A program made the translations under genes and the position numbers. From NCBI GenBank assembly GCA_021828475.1, contig JAJZIY010000019.1:1-51012 (forward strand): a stretch of 51,012 nt of DNA, given 5' to 3'. The DNA is from Actinomycetes bacterium (GTDB taxonomy: Bacteria > Actinomycetota > Acidimicrobiia > Acidimicrobiales > Palsa-688). Under the pieces are notes generated by a model that saw only the letters and a list, made by a program, of their open reading frames with translations, did no database searches and was not told the origin of the DNA. Positions 8,062 to 16,076 of this stretch are shown piece after piece (positions within the stretch are counted from its first letter, which is position 1; each line of letters starts with the position of its first letter).

Positions 8062-9051
8062 TCAGACCTCGATGTCGCCCGGGTGGCGGTGAGGCATGGT
8101 CTGCGCCGGCACGCGGCCCAGGCGGCCCTCCCGGTAATCGGACATCGCCTGGAGGATCTCCTCGCGGGTGTTCATCACGAAGGGGCCGTAGTGGACGACC
8201 GGTTCGCGGATGGGCCGGCCACCGAGCAGCAGCAGCTCGAGTTGAGGAGAACGGCCGTCCTGCGCTGCCGCCGCCCTCAGCTCGAGGTGGTCGCCGGTGC
8301 CGAAGAGGGCGAGCTGGCCCGTGTGCACGGGCCGGCGGTCAGGACCGACCTCTCCGTGGCCGGACAGCACGTAGACGAGCGCATTGAAGTCCGCACGCCA
8401 TGCCAGTTCGAGCAGGGCCCCGGCCGAGAGGGTGGCGTGCGCCATGGTTATCGGGGTGTAGGTCGATCCGGGGCCGTCGTGACCGCCGACTTCGCCCGCG
8501 ATGACCCGCAGGAGGGCGCCACCGTCGTCGCTCGAGAGCAGGGCCGCCTCAGCGCCCCTGATGTCCTGGTAGCGGGGTGGTGCCCACTTCTGTGCCCGGG
8601 GCAGGTTCACCCAGAGCTGGATGCCGTGGAAGAGGCCGCCCGAGGCGACCAGGGCCTCCGGTGGTGCCTCGATGTGCAGTACCCCGGCCCCGGCCGTCAT
8701 CCACTGCGTATCGCCGTCGGTTATCCGGCCACCGCCCCCGTTGGAGTCCTGGTGCACGAAAGTGCCGTCGATCATGTAGGTCACCGTCTCGAAGCCCCGG
8801 TGCGGGTGCCAGGGTGTGCCTTTGGGCTCGCCGGGCGCGTACTCCACCTCGCCCATCTGGTCCATGTGGACGAACGGGTCCAGGTCGGACATCGCCACGC
8901 CGGCGAACGCCCTACGGACGGGGAAGCCCTCCCCTTCGTACCCCGATGGGGCGGTGGTGACCGAGCGTACGGGCCGGGCCACGGAGGCGGCGGCATCGGG
9001 ACGGGTGATGCGCGGCAGCACGAGTATGTCGTCGACGGTTACAGCAGGCAT
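8062..9051 (-). CDS. Pirin family cupin protein
   Basis: A 329-residue bicupin of the pirin family (usual length about 230-330). The N-terminal cupin contains the metal-binding signature: His residues in TPWHPHRGFETVTYM and the later HIEAP segment with its Glu. The C-terminal cupin is recognisable from PITMAHATLSAGALLEL and the LALFGTGD turn. Bacterial pirins bind iron, and some have quercetin dioxygenase activity or modulate metabolic enzymes; this member's role is unknown. ATG 9051 is chosen because AAGGA lies nine bases upstream; a longer frame to 9105 lacks such support. It stands alone, with ROK downstream. Confidence 0.88.
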   Translation of the reverse strand: MPAVTVDDILVLPRITRPDAAASVARPVRSVTTAPSGYEGEGFPVRRAFAGVAMSDLDPFVHMDQMGEVEYAPGEPKGTPWHPHRGFETVTYMIDGTFVHQDSNGGGGRITDGDTQWMTAGAGVLHIEAPPEALVASGGLFHGIQLWVNLPRAQKWAPPRYQDIRGAEAALLSSDDGGALLRVIAGEVGGHDGPGSTYTPITMAHATLSAGALLELAWRADFNALVYVLSGHGEVGPDRRPVHTGQLALFGTGDHLELRAAAAQDGRSPQLELLLLGGRPIREPVVHYGPFVMNTREEILQAMSDYREGRLGRVPAQTMPHRHPGDIEV

Positions 9052-9200
9052 TTGGCGGTCCTTCTTGGCCTTGTCAGGCGCGTTCGAAGCTCTACGCCCT
9101 AGCAAACAGCCCGCCGCACGGGCCTATTCCATCGTCGGTGCCGCGCCGGGCCCGACGCGGCTGCGCCGGGTAACGGGGCCGGCTGGTGGCGGGCAGGGTC

Positions 9201-10103
9201 TCATGGCCCGGGGACCTTGACCAACATCGCTCCGGGGTGGAGCTCCACCGACAGCACAGTGGTGCTGCCCAGGTAGTCACCGTCGAGCTGCAGGGGGGCC
9301 GCCGAAGGGGTGACGACCTCGACCAGCGCCGCACGGAAGTGCTCGAGCTCGGGGCGCTGCCGGCCCCTGGGCTCGTGCCCGGTCACCACCCTGCGGGCCA
9401 GGCGCGCCCACCCGGGTACGCCCGCCGGGCTGAGTATCCCCACCTCGAGCAGCCCGTCGTCCAGCGCTGCCCCGGGCAGGAGCTCGAAACCTCCTGGCAG
9501 CATCCCCACGTTGCCCACGACCACCGAGTGGGCGCGCCGCTCGATCACCTCCCCGCCATCGAGGCGGACCGACACCTCCCGCGGCGGGGCCAGGATGTGG
9601 GGCAGTGCCGTGACGGCATAGCCCAACCAGCCCAGCCCGGACTTGAGAAACTCCGGAGTGGCGCCCACCACCAGGGCGTCGAGCCCCATCCCGGCCATGG
9701 CCACGAACGGCAGGTCACCGGCGAAGGGGAGGTCGAGGGCCCTCTCGAACGGCCCGAAGCCGACCTCGAGGGCGCGGTCCACGGCCACCGGGAGGTGCAG
9801 CGCTCCGGCGAAGAGGTTTGCGGTGCCCCGGGGCACGACAGCCAGGCGTGCCTGCGTGCCTGCGATGTCGTGGGCGCAGGCCCTGACCGTACCATCGCCG
9901 CCCACGGCGAACACCAGCTTCTCGCCGTCACCCTCGAGGTAGCCACGCAACTGGTCGTGCAGCATCGCGCTGGCGTCGCCCCCCTGGGTCACGACCAGCT
10001 CGGGTTGCCAGCCATGCGCGCGTGCCGCGTCCTCGCAGTGGCGGCGCAGGACGCCTGCGTGGCGCACCCCCGTCGGGTTCACCACGAACAGCGCCTGCCT
10101 CAA
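9201..10103 (-). CDS. Diacylglycerol kinase-type lipid kinase (YegS/DagK family)
   Basis: A 300-residue cytoplasmic, membrane-associated lipid kinase. It starts with the FVVNPTG strand of the DAGK catalytic domain and has the nucleotide-binding loop AVGGDGTVR (about residue 75) and the PRGTANLFA motif (about 100). The C-terminal beta-sandwich half includes GGFELLPGAALDDGLLEV. Substrates in the family are diacylglycerol or sphingosine-like lipids. The TTG at 10103 overlaps the TGA of the aquaporin as TTGA, so translation is probably coupled. A longer frame upstream exists only because the aquaporin gene is open in that phase. Confidence 0.85.
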   Translation of the reverse strand: MRQALFVVNPTGVRHAGVLRRHCEDAARAHGWQPELVVTQGGDASAMLHDQLRGYLEGDGEKLVFAVGGDGTVRACAHDIAGTQARLAVVPRGTANLFAGALHLPVAVDRALEVGFGPFERALDLPFAGDLPFVAMAGMGLDALVVGATPEFLKSGLGWLGYAVTALPHILAPPREVSVRLDGGEVIERRAHSVVVGNVGMLPGGFELLPGAALDDGLLEVGILSPAGVPGWARLARRVVTGHEPRGRQRPELEHFRAALVEVVTPSAAPLQLDGDYLGSTTVLSVELHPGAMLVKVPGP

Positions 10104-10873
10104 CGCGGGCCGCCTGGCTTCACCGGGAGATGGGACCCCAGCATGCTCCCGTAGCGCGCGTCGTGGAACAGCTTCGCCGTCAGGGTCGCCCGCGGCGCCG
10201 CCGCCCACACGGCCGCCACGACCGCCGCCCCCGACAGAGGGCCGGCGACGTAGACCCAGAAGTACGACCAGTCCCCGGTGACCACCGCCGGGCCGAAGCT
10301 GCGGGCAGGGTTGAGGCTCGTACCGGTGTACCCGGCACCGCGCCACACCAGCAGGGCGACCACCACCCAGACGGCCAAGGGTGCCCATCTCGCGGTGCGC
10401 GAGGACGAGACGAAGGCGAAGATCGTGGCGATCAGCAGCCCGGTCATGAGTGCCTCTATGCCCGCCGCGCCCCAACCACCCACGCCGTGGCCCGGCAGCG
10501 TCACGCCGTAGCCGACCGGAGCAGCCCGTGTGCCCCAGAGCCACTTGACGGCGTACGCACCTGCGAGCGCCCCGCAGCACTGAGCTGCGATGTAGCCCGC
10601 CAGGTCGTGGGGGTGCACGTGGCCGCGCATCCAGAAGGCGAGCGTCACGGCCGGGTTGAGGTGGGCCCCGCTGCGCCGGCCCAGTGGGGACACGGCCACA
10701 AGCGAGCCACATGCGGCGAACAGCGCTCCGGTGAGCAGCAGGCGCAACGAATGTGAGTGGACGACCGAGACGGTGGGCGACCCGCGACCGAAGTCCATGA
10801 AGACAGCCGAGAGCCCCCCGAGGACCAGCAGCGCCGTGCCGACGAGCTCACAGGCCCAGTCGACCACGTGCAC
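10100..10873 (-). CDS. Aquaporin / MIP family channel
   Basis: A membrane channel of about 257 residues with six transmembrane helices and both half-helix signatures: HLNPAVTLAF in the first repeat and SLNPARSFGPA in the second. Residues around the second NPA (T-S-L-NPA-R) provide the conserved pore Arg. Whether it passes water, glycerol or another small solute is not decidable here. The GTG at 10873 starts directly before VVDWACELVG; the frame stays open upstream to 10996 but that part is hydrophilic and Pro-rich. It is followed immediately by the lipid kinase and lies divergent to the zinc operon, with about 200 bp between starts. Confidence 0.87.
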   Translation of the reverse strand: MHVVDWACELVGTALLVLGGLSAVFMDFGRGSPTVSVVHSHSLRLLLTGALFAACGSLVAVSPLGRRSGAHLNPAVTLAFWMRGHVHPHDLAGYIAAQCCGALAGAYAVKWLWGTRAAPVGYGVTLPGHGVGGWGAAGIEALMTGLLIATIFAFVSSSRTARWAPLAVWVVVALLVWRGAGYTGTSLNPARSFGPAVVTGDWSYFWVYVAGPLSGAAVVAAVWAAAPRATLTAKLFHDARYGSMLGSHLPVKPGGPR

Positions 10874-11037
10874 CCCCGAGCGGGGAGCATGCCTGAACGG
10901 CTGGCTCGCCGGTACGGAGCGGGGCGAGCTCGGGCTGACCCCCGGGTCGGCTGTCTCAGGCACCGGGCGCCGAGTATGGCAGGGTGGCGCCCTCACCGGC
11001 CAAGTCGCAGCCTCGCCGGGCGCTGCAGCAAGCCATG

Positions 11038-11067
11038 TTGGTACTGAGACTGGTTCTCAGGTACTAT
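11038..11067 (+). promoter_or_regulatory. Promoter of the zinc-uptake operon
   Basis: A -35 TTGGTA (11038-11043) and a -10 TACTAT (11062-11067) are 18 bp apart. Transcription would begin about 11074, exactly at the GTG of the binding-protein gene, which predicts a leaderless message. The Zur-like palindrome fills the spacer. Confidence 0.65.
11045..11059. promoter_or_regulatory. Putative Zur (Fur-family) operator
   Basis: TGAGACTGGTTCTCA is a 15-bp imperfect palindrome with perfect TGAGA/TCTCA arms. It fits the general TGA-A-N5-T-TCA form of Fur/Zur boxes. It lies between -35 and -10, where a bound repressor would block RNA polymerase, and the last gene of the structural operon encodes a Fur-family protein. 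Together these make zinc-responsive autoregulation likely. Confidence 0.7.
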
Positions 11068-11073
11068 GAGCTC

Positions 11074-12069
11074 GTGGCACAGCGGGTACGGCAAGGGGGC
11101 AGCAGGGGTTTCCCGGCCTGCCCCGTCCACCCGAGCCTTCCCGCCAGGCGGCCGGCGCTGGCGCTCGGCGTTGGCACGTGCCTGCTGGTCACGGCCGCGG
11201 CCGTGGCAGGTTGCGGCCGGGTGGCGACGGGCGCTGCGGGTGCCAGGGTGAGGGCCATCGGGGCGGAGAACGAGTACGCCAATGTCATATCCCAGGTGGG
11301 TGGGCGCTATGTGCAGGTCTCGGCTGTCATGGGCAACCCGGACGTGGACCCCCACGATTTCGAGGCCAGTGCCCGGCTGGCTTCCGAGGTCAGCCAGGCT
11401 CAGCTCGTCGTGCAGAACGGGCTCGGTTACGACGGCTTCATGAACAAGCTGGAGGCGGCGGCCTCGCCCCCCGGGCAGCGTGTAGTCGTCGTGGCCGACC
11501 TGGTGCACCCTCGCCCCGGGACGTTCAATCCCCACCTGTGGTACTCGCCCGCCACGATGCCGCTCGTTGCCGGCGCCGTGGCCCGCGAGCTGACCAGGCT
11601 CCAGCCGTCCCACGGGGCGTACTTCGAGGAGCGCGCCCGGGCCTTCGACGCTTCGCTGGCGCCCTGGCACAAGGCCCTGGCCGCCTTCGCCAAGGCCTAT
11701 CCGGGCACGCCGGTGGCGGTGACAGAACCCGTCGCCGACTTCATGCTCGCGGCGGCGCGGGCGCGGGTCCTGACGCCGCGCCCGCTGCAGACGGCGGTCA
11801 TGGACGGGATCGACCCTTCCCCCCAGGACGTGGCGGCCCAGGACTCTCTGCTGGCTCACCACCGGGTCAAAGTGCTGCTCTACAACGTCCAGGTCACAGA
11901 CCCGGTGACGGCGGGCTTCCTGGCCACGGCCCGCAGGGCCGGGGTACCGGTGGTCGGTGTGTACGAGACAATGCCGGCACCCGGTTACGACTACCAGTCC
12001 TGGATGATGGCCGAAGTCCGCGCCCTCAGCCGGGCCGTTGCCCACGGTCGATCGACAGTGGGCTTCTGA
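11074..12069 (+). CDS. znuA: Metal (zinc) ABC transporter substrate-binding lipoprotein
   Basis: A 331-residue cluster A-I solute-binding protein. The N-terminus is a signal peptide with a lipobox VAGC near residue 47, so it is anchored to the outer face of the membrane. Candidate metal ligands are the His in VDPHDFEAS, the His in NPHLWYS, the Glu in VTEPVADFML (a position often His in ZnuA) and a C-terminal acidic residue near VYETMP. The missing His-rich loop places it with the Glu-variant subfamily; zinc is inferred from the Zur linkage, and manganese is possible. Start GTG 11074 coincides with the predicted transcription start. The ATPase begins 3 bp after its stop. Confidence 0.88.
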   Translation: MAQRVRQGGSRGFPACPVHPSLPARRPALALGVGTCLLVTAAAVAGCGRVATGAAGARVRAIGAENEYANVISQVGGRYVQVSAVMGNPDVDPHDFEASARLASEVSQAQLVVQNGLGYDGFMNKLEAAASPPGQRVVVVADLVHPRPGTFNPHLWYSPATMPLVAGAVARELTRLQPSHGAYFEERARAFDASLAPWHKALAAFAKAYPGTPVAVTEPVADFMLAAARARVLTPRPLQTAVMDGIDPSPQDVAAQDSLLAHHRVKVLLYNVQVTDPVTAGFLATARRAGVPVVGVYETMPAPGYDYQSWMMAEVRALSRAVAHGRSTVGF

Positions 12070-12072
12070 CAC

Positions 12073-13068
12073 ATGAGGTCCCCGATGCCCAAACCACCCA
12101 CACCCCTCCCGGCCACGTCGTCCGGGACCGCCTCGTCCGGGACCGCCTCGTCCGGGACCGGCTCCCCGGAGGACGCCTCGTCCGGGGTCGGCGCCGGTAC
12201 GCGCCCGACACAGCCGGCGCAGCGTCCGCGCGTCCTGTCGGTCGAGGATCTCGGAGTACGCCTGGGCGGTCGGCAGGTGCTGAGCGACGTCTCCTTCCAC
12301 CTGTGCGAGGGCGAGGTCGCCGGGCTCATCGGGAGCAACGGAGCGGGCAAGACGACCCTGCTGAGAGCGGTGCTGGGGCTCACACCCGTCTCCTCGGGGC
12401 GTGTCAGCGTCGCCGGAGGCAGGGGCCGTCACCAGGCGGTGGGCTACGTGCCTCAAAAGGTCGTGCTCGACGCCGACCTGCCTGTCCGGGCTCGCGACCT
12501 GGTGCAGCTCGGCCAGGACGGGCACCGGTGGGGGCTGCCATTGCCGTCGGCGGCAAAGCGGGCTGCGACCGAGGAGCTCCTGGCCGGCGTGGGAGCTCTA
12601 CACCTGGCGGACGCCCGGGTCGGCCAGCTGTCCGGAGGCGAGCTGCAGCGCGTGCTCGTCGCCCACGCGCTGGCCGGCAGGCCCCGCCTACTGCTGCTCG
12701 ACGAGCCCCTGGCCAACCTCGACCTCCACAGCGCCAGGGACACAGTGGCCCTGCTCGACTGCATCGCCAGGCAGCAGGGCATCGCCGTGCTGATGTCGAC
12801 CCACGACGTCAACCCGCTGCTCGGGGTGATGGACCGGGTGGTGTACCTGGCCGGTGGGAGGGCCGCCACGGGCTCCACGGACGACGTCGTCCGTAGCGAC
12901 GTCCTCAGCTCCCTCTACGGCCACCACGTGGACGTGCTGCACGCGCACGGCCGGGTCATAGTCTCCGTCGGCGACGACTCTCACAGCGACGACGGTTGCG
13001 ACGCCGTACCAGCCAGCGCAGGCGTCCTCGTCGGCGGGCCCGTCCACAGGGGCGCCGGCGCGCGATGA
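12073..13068 (+). CDS. znuC: Metal (zinc) ABC transporter ATP-binding protein
   Basis: The 331-residue ATPase of the zinc importer, working at the inner membrane face. It has Walker A GSNGAGKTT (about residue 92), signature LSGGELQRV (about 188), Walker B LLLLDEPLANLD and the switch His in STHD. Family members are about 250 residues; this one has roughly 50 extra N-terminal residues of low complexity (three SSGTA-like repeats) and an extended C-terminus of about 45 residues. ATG 12073 or ATG 12085 could be used, and a later start would remove the repeat. The stop overlaps the next ATG as ATGA. Confidence 0.92.
   Translation: MRSPMPKPPTPLPATSSGTASSGTASSGTGSPEDASSGVGAGTRPTQPAQRPRVLSVEDLGVRLGGRQVLSDVSFHLCEGEVAGLIGSNGAGKTTLLRAVLGLTPVSSGRVSVAGGRGRHQAVGYVPQKVVLDADLPVRARDLVQLGQDGHRWGLPLPSAAKRAATEELLAGVGALHLADARVGQLSGGELQRVLVAHALAGRPRLLLLDEPLANLDLHSARDTVALLDCIARQQGIAVLMSTHDVNPLLGVMDRVVYLAGGRAATGSTDDVVRSDVLSSLYGHHVDVLHAHGRVIVSVGDDSHSDDGCDAVPASAGVLVGGPVHRGAGAR
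12118..12162 (+). repeat. 15-bp tandem repeat in the ATPase N-terminus
   Basis: Three tandem copies of a 15-bp unit (TCGTCCGGGACCGCC, the last with one change) encode repeated SSGTA. A fourth degenerate copy follows near 12178. In-frame period and position before the ABC domain suggest slippage in a non-essential leader. Confidence 0.8.
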
Positions 13069-13949
13069 GCATCGTGCACGCCGTGTTCGCTCCCGGGTTC
13101 TTCTCGAACGGCCCGGTCCAAGCGGCCCTGGTGATGGGCGCCGTGGTCGCCGCCGTCTGTGCCCCGGTCGGGGTCCTGGCCGTGCTGCGGGGCCAGTCCT
13201 TCGCCGGGCACGCCTTCGCCGACATCACCTCCACGGGGGGCTCCGCTGCCGTCCTGCTCGGCATCAGCCCCGTCCTTGGGTTCGCCGCCTCGGCGGCCGC
13301 AGGGGCTGCCTCCATGGAGGGCCTCGGGGCGCGCCAGCACGGAGACCGGGACCTGGTCACAGGCACCGTGCTCGGGGGTGCCCTCGGGCTCTCGGCGTTG
13401 CTGCTCTACCTGAGCACCACCAGGCAGGGCACCAGCGGCGCCACCGTGTCGGTGCTGTTCGGCTCCGTCTTCGCCGTCAGCTCTGCCAACTGGCCCTGGG
13501 TGGCGGCACTCGGCCTCCCCGCCCTGGCGCTTGTCGCCGCCGCATATCGTCCCCTGCTGCTCAGCTCGGTCAGCCCCGAACTGGCCGCCGCCAGGGGCGT
13601 CCGGTCCCACCTTGTCGGCGCAATGTACCTGGCTGCCCTCGCCGCTTCGGTGGCGCTGGCGGCGCTGACCATCGGCGCTGTCCTGTCGACAGCACTCCTC
13701 GTAGGCCCGGCGGCGGCCGCACTGGGGCTCTCCAGCCGGCCGGGCCGGGCCATGGCCTGGGCCGGGGCCATCGGTGTGACCTCGGTCTGGGCCGGCATCG
13801 TGCTCGCCTACGACAGCTACTCCTGGCCACCGGCAGGCCGGGGCTGGCCTGTCAGCTTTTTCGTCGTGGCCCTGGTGATGGCCTTCTACGCCGCTTCCCG
13901 GGCCGGTGCGCACCGGCACGGCCGGTCGCCGGCCGGTAAGGCGGCCTGA
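13065..13949 (+). CDS. znuB: Metal ABC transporter permease, subunit 1
   Basis: A 294-residue ABC-3 family permease with about eight hydrophobic helices. Typical landmarks are GQSFAGHAFADITSTGGSAA in the first third, the SPELAAARGV segment that contacts the ATPase, and TIGAVLSTALLVGPAA near the end. It should form the zinc pore with the second permease. The ATG overlaps the TGA of the ATPase gene (ATGA), and its own TGA touches the GTG of the next permease. A longer upstream in-frame extension is Arg-rich antisense-like sequence inside the ATPase gene and is not used. Confidence 0.9.
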   Translation: MSIVHAVFAPGFFSNGPVQAALVMGAVVAAVCAPVGVLAVLRGQSFAGHAFADITSTGGSAAVLLGISPVLGFAASAAAGAASMEGLGARQHGDRDLVTGTVLGGALGLSALLLYLSTTRQGTSGATVSVLFGSVFAVSSANWPWVAALGLPALALVAAAYRPLLLSSVSPELAAARGVRSHLVGAMYLAALAASVALAALTIGAVLSTALLVGPAAAALGLSSRPGRAMAWAGAIGVTSVWAGIVLAYDSYSWPPAGRGWPVSFFVVALVMAFYAASRAGAHRHGRSPAGKAA

Positions 13950-14783
13950 GTGCTGTCCGGCCTCTTCTCACCGTTCATGCTCCACAGCTGGGAGGCAACC
14001 AGCCTGGTCGCGGTGGCCGCAGGCGCCGTGGGCTTCTTCGTGGTGCTGAGGGGGAGCACGTTCGCTGCCCACGCGATACCCCAGGGTGCCTTCACGGGCG
14101 CAGCGGGCGCCGCCCTTGTCGGCACGAGCACGCTGCTCGGAGCGGGGGTGTTCTCGCTCGTGGCGGTGGGCGCCCTGGCCCGCTGGGGCCGGCGCGGACG
14201 CCACGACGTCGTCACCGCGCTGGTCCTGGTCGGCATGCTGGCCACCGGGTCGCTCTTCTTGAGCCTCGGTTCCCAGTACGCGCAACAGACCTTCTCGCTT
14301 CTCTTCGGCGAGCCGCTCGCCGTAAGCTCGGGTTACCTGTTGCCCACCGTCGGCCTGGCCGCCGCCTGCACCGGGCTGGTGCTGGCCTCCTACCGGCGCC
14401 TGCTCCTCAGCTCGGCCGCACCCGAACTGGCCCTCGCCCGGGGCGTGAGCCCTGCCACGGCCAACTTCTTGTTCCTGCTCGCCGTCGGTGCTGCGACGAC
14501 CCTCGCCCTGCCGGTCGTCGGGGCCCTGCTCGTGTTCAGCCTCATGATCGGCCCTCCGGCGGCGGCTCGGTCCCTCACCGCCCGGCCGGGGATGGCTCTG
14601 TGGCTGTCCGTCCTGCTGGCGCTGGTCACGGCCTGGTCGGCGCTGGTGGGTGCCTACTGGAGCAACTGGCCCGTGGGCTTCTTCGTGGGTGCGGCGGCGG
14701 TGTTCTGGTACGTGTTGGGGCGGGCAGCCAAGGCGTGGGGGCACCGGCCCCGCAACGCACCGGCGGTAGGGTCGAGCCGGTGA
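13950..14783 (+). CDS. Metal ABC transporter permease, subunit 2
   Basis: A second ABC-3 permease of 277 residues. It is diverged from its neighbour but shares the order of landmarks: RGSTFAAHAIPQGAFTGAAG, APELALARGVSPATANF (the coupling segment) and GALLVFSLMIGPPAAARSL. Two adjacent, different permeases imply a heterodimeric pore instead of the usual homodimer. GTG 13950 follows the previous TGA without a gap, and the stop overlaps the GTG of zur as GTGA, so all five genes are probably one translationally coupled unit. Confidence 0.9.
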   Translation: MLSGLFSPFMLHSWEATSLVAVAAGAVGFFVVLRGSTFAAHAIPQGAFTGAAGAALVGTSTLLGAGVFSLVAVGALARWGRRGRHDVVTALVLVGMLATGSLFLSLGSQYAQQTFSLLFGEPLAVSSGYLLPTVGLAAACTGLVLASYRRLLLSSAAPELALARGVSPATANFLFLLAVGAATTLALPVVGALLVFSLMIGPPAAARSLTARPGMALWLSVLLALVTAWSALVGAYWSNWPVGFFVGAAAVFWYVLGRAAKAWGHRPRNAPAVGSSR

Positions 14784-15313
14784 GCCGGGGAGCCGACGAG
14801 ACGATGACCAGGGAGGGCCTGCACGGCTTGGTGGCGAACCGCCTTCGCAACGTGTCCCAGCGCTACACGAGCGGCCGGCGGGTGCTGGTCGAGCTCCTGG
14901 CCAGCGCCGGGCACCCCGTGAGCATCGAGGACATAGCCGAGCAGGCGCCCGGGCTGCCCCGCAGCTCGGCGTACCGCCACCTCGTGGACCTGCAGCAGGC
15001 AGGCGTCGTGCGCAGGGTGGCTGCCAACGACGAGTACTTCCGCTTCGAACTGGCCGAGGACATCACCGAGCACCATCACCACCTGGTCTGCCGCCACTGC
15101 GCGAAGGTCGTCGACGTGACACCGACGCCGGCCTTCGAGCAGGCGATGTCCGCCTACCTCACGGCTCTGCAGGAAGCGAGCGGCTTCGTCAGCGACGACC
15201 ACCGCCTCGACGTCCTCGGAGCCTGCTCCGCCTGCGCCCGCGCGCTCGCCCACCCCCCCGGTGGTGCACTGCGTGGGCTGCACGCAACGGCTGTTGGCGC
15301 CGGTGGGCCGTGA
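14780..15313 (+). CDS. zur: Fur-family zinc uptake regulator (Zur)
   Basis: A 177-residue DNA-binding repressor. An N-terminal winged helix (about 15-90, with the recognition region LPRSSAYRHLVDLQQAGVV) is followed by a dimerisation/metal domain. The HHHHLVCRHC run gives His ligands and the first CxxC pair, and CSAC gives the second pair of the structural zinc site. With zinc bound it should repress the operon it closes, through the palindrome at 11045-11059. GTG 14780 overlaps the permease stop; ATG 14804 is an alternative. Placement at the end of a zinc operon makes Zur more likely than Fur or another family member. Confidence 0.88.
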   Translation: MSRGADETMTREGLHGLVANRLRNVSQRYTSGRRVLVELLASAGHPVSIEDIAEQAPGLPRSSAYRHLVDLQQAGVVRRVAANDEYFRFELAEDITEHHHHLVCRHCAKVVDVTPTPAFEQAMSAYLTALQEASGFVSDDHRLDVLGACSACARALAHPPGGALRGLHATAVGAGGP

Positions 15314-15329
15314 CGAGGGAGCACGGCTG

Positions 15330-15989
15330 GTGACCGCCACGCGGGGCGAGGGCCGGCTCGGCACCTGGGGGCACGCAGGGCGGCCGGCGCGGACGCCCCG
15401 TGCCCCCGGCGGGCCCGGGCGCCCGCACGATCCCCGTATCGACCCGCCCACCAAGGCCGACAGGCGCCGGTTCTTCGGCTGGGTCGCCTTCCTGTCCGTT
15501 GCACCGCTGTGCGTGGGCGTCGTGATCTACGCAGCCGTACGCATGAACGGCAGCTACCCCACGGTCAAGCCTCCCGTCCCCGCCGGTTGGCAAGCCGTCC
15601 CCGGCATCTACGCCAGCTTCTCGGCACCGAGGTCGTGGTCCCTCCAGCAGGATCTGAGCGACTCGGCGGGTGACGTCTACTTCGGTGGCCGTGGCGGCGG
15701 CGTAGGTGAGTCGGTCGTCGAGGCCAAGGTGGCACCGGCCCCGGGTGCCGCCCTGCCCCCCATCGTCAGGACCTTCCTCGGGGGGCACTACGTGCAACTG
15801 TCCCGTCGGAGCGTCGGCGTCGCCAATGCCCAGAAGGCGTGGGACTACCGTTTCGCGCTCCCGGCCGGGCGCCGTGCTGAGGGTGTAGAGGCCTGGGTCA
15901 GAGGGACGGAGTCGCTGGTATGGCTGGTGGCCGTCCCCTCCTCGCCGACAGGCACGAGGGTGCTGTCGACGCTCACGCTCGCCCCGTGA
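15330..15989 (+). CDS. Membrane-anchored protein with extracytoplasmic domain, unknown
   Basis: A 219-residue protein not recognised with confidence. An Arg/Gly/Pro-rich cytoplasmic N-terminus of about 45 residues precedes one transmembrane helix (FFGWVAFLSVAPLCVGVVIY). An outside domain of about 140 residues follows. The run YASFSAPRSWSLQQDLSDS and the closing STLTLAP are reminiscent of PsbP/LpqN-like folds, a guess. The GTG at 15330 is set by GAGGGAG ten bases upstream, just after the zur stop, so it may belong to the zinc operon; alternatively it leads the kinase-like/FHA pair. No metal-binding motif is evident. Confidence 0.6.
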   Translation: MTATRGEGRLGTWGHAGRPARTPRAPGGPGRPHDPRIDPPTKADRRRFFGWVAFLSVAPLCVGVVIYAAVRMNGSYPTVKPPVPAGWQAVPGIYASFSAPRSWSLQQDLSDSAGDVYFGGRGGGVGESVVEAKVAPAPGAALPPIVRTFLGGHYVQLSRRSVGVANAQKAWDYRFALPAGRRAEGVEAWVRGTESLVWLVAVPSSPTGTRVLSTLTLAP

Positions 15990-16076
15990 GCGAGCGGGGC
16001 CAGGCAGGGTGCGTGCCGACACGAAGGCGCCCAAGCCTGTAGCGTCCACGTGCAAAGGTCCCAAGGAGGCTGCGCA

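Noticed and set aside
8083..9102. Plus-strand frame of 339 codons over the pirin gene
   Set aside because: Pirin motifs on the minus strand are clear, and the plus frame reads as low-complexity antisense without a ribosome-binding site.
9201..10712. Lipid kinase read as a 503-residue fusion with upstream sequence
   Set aside because: The extra 200 residues are the aquaporin gene in a different frame; the kinase domain begins at FVVNPTG and starts at the TTGA overlap.
10993..12525. Minus-strand frame of 510 codons across the zinc operon
   Set aside because: It covers the binding-protein gene and part of the ATPase gene antisense, shows no family motif and would run against the Zur-controlled promoter.
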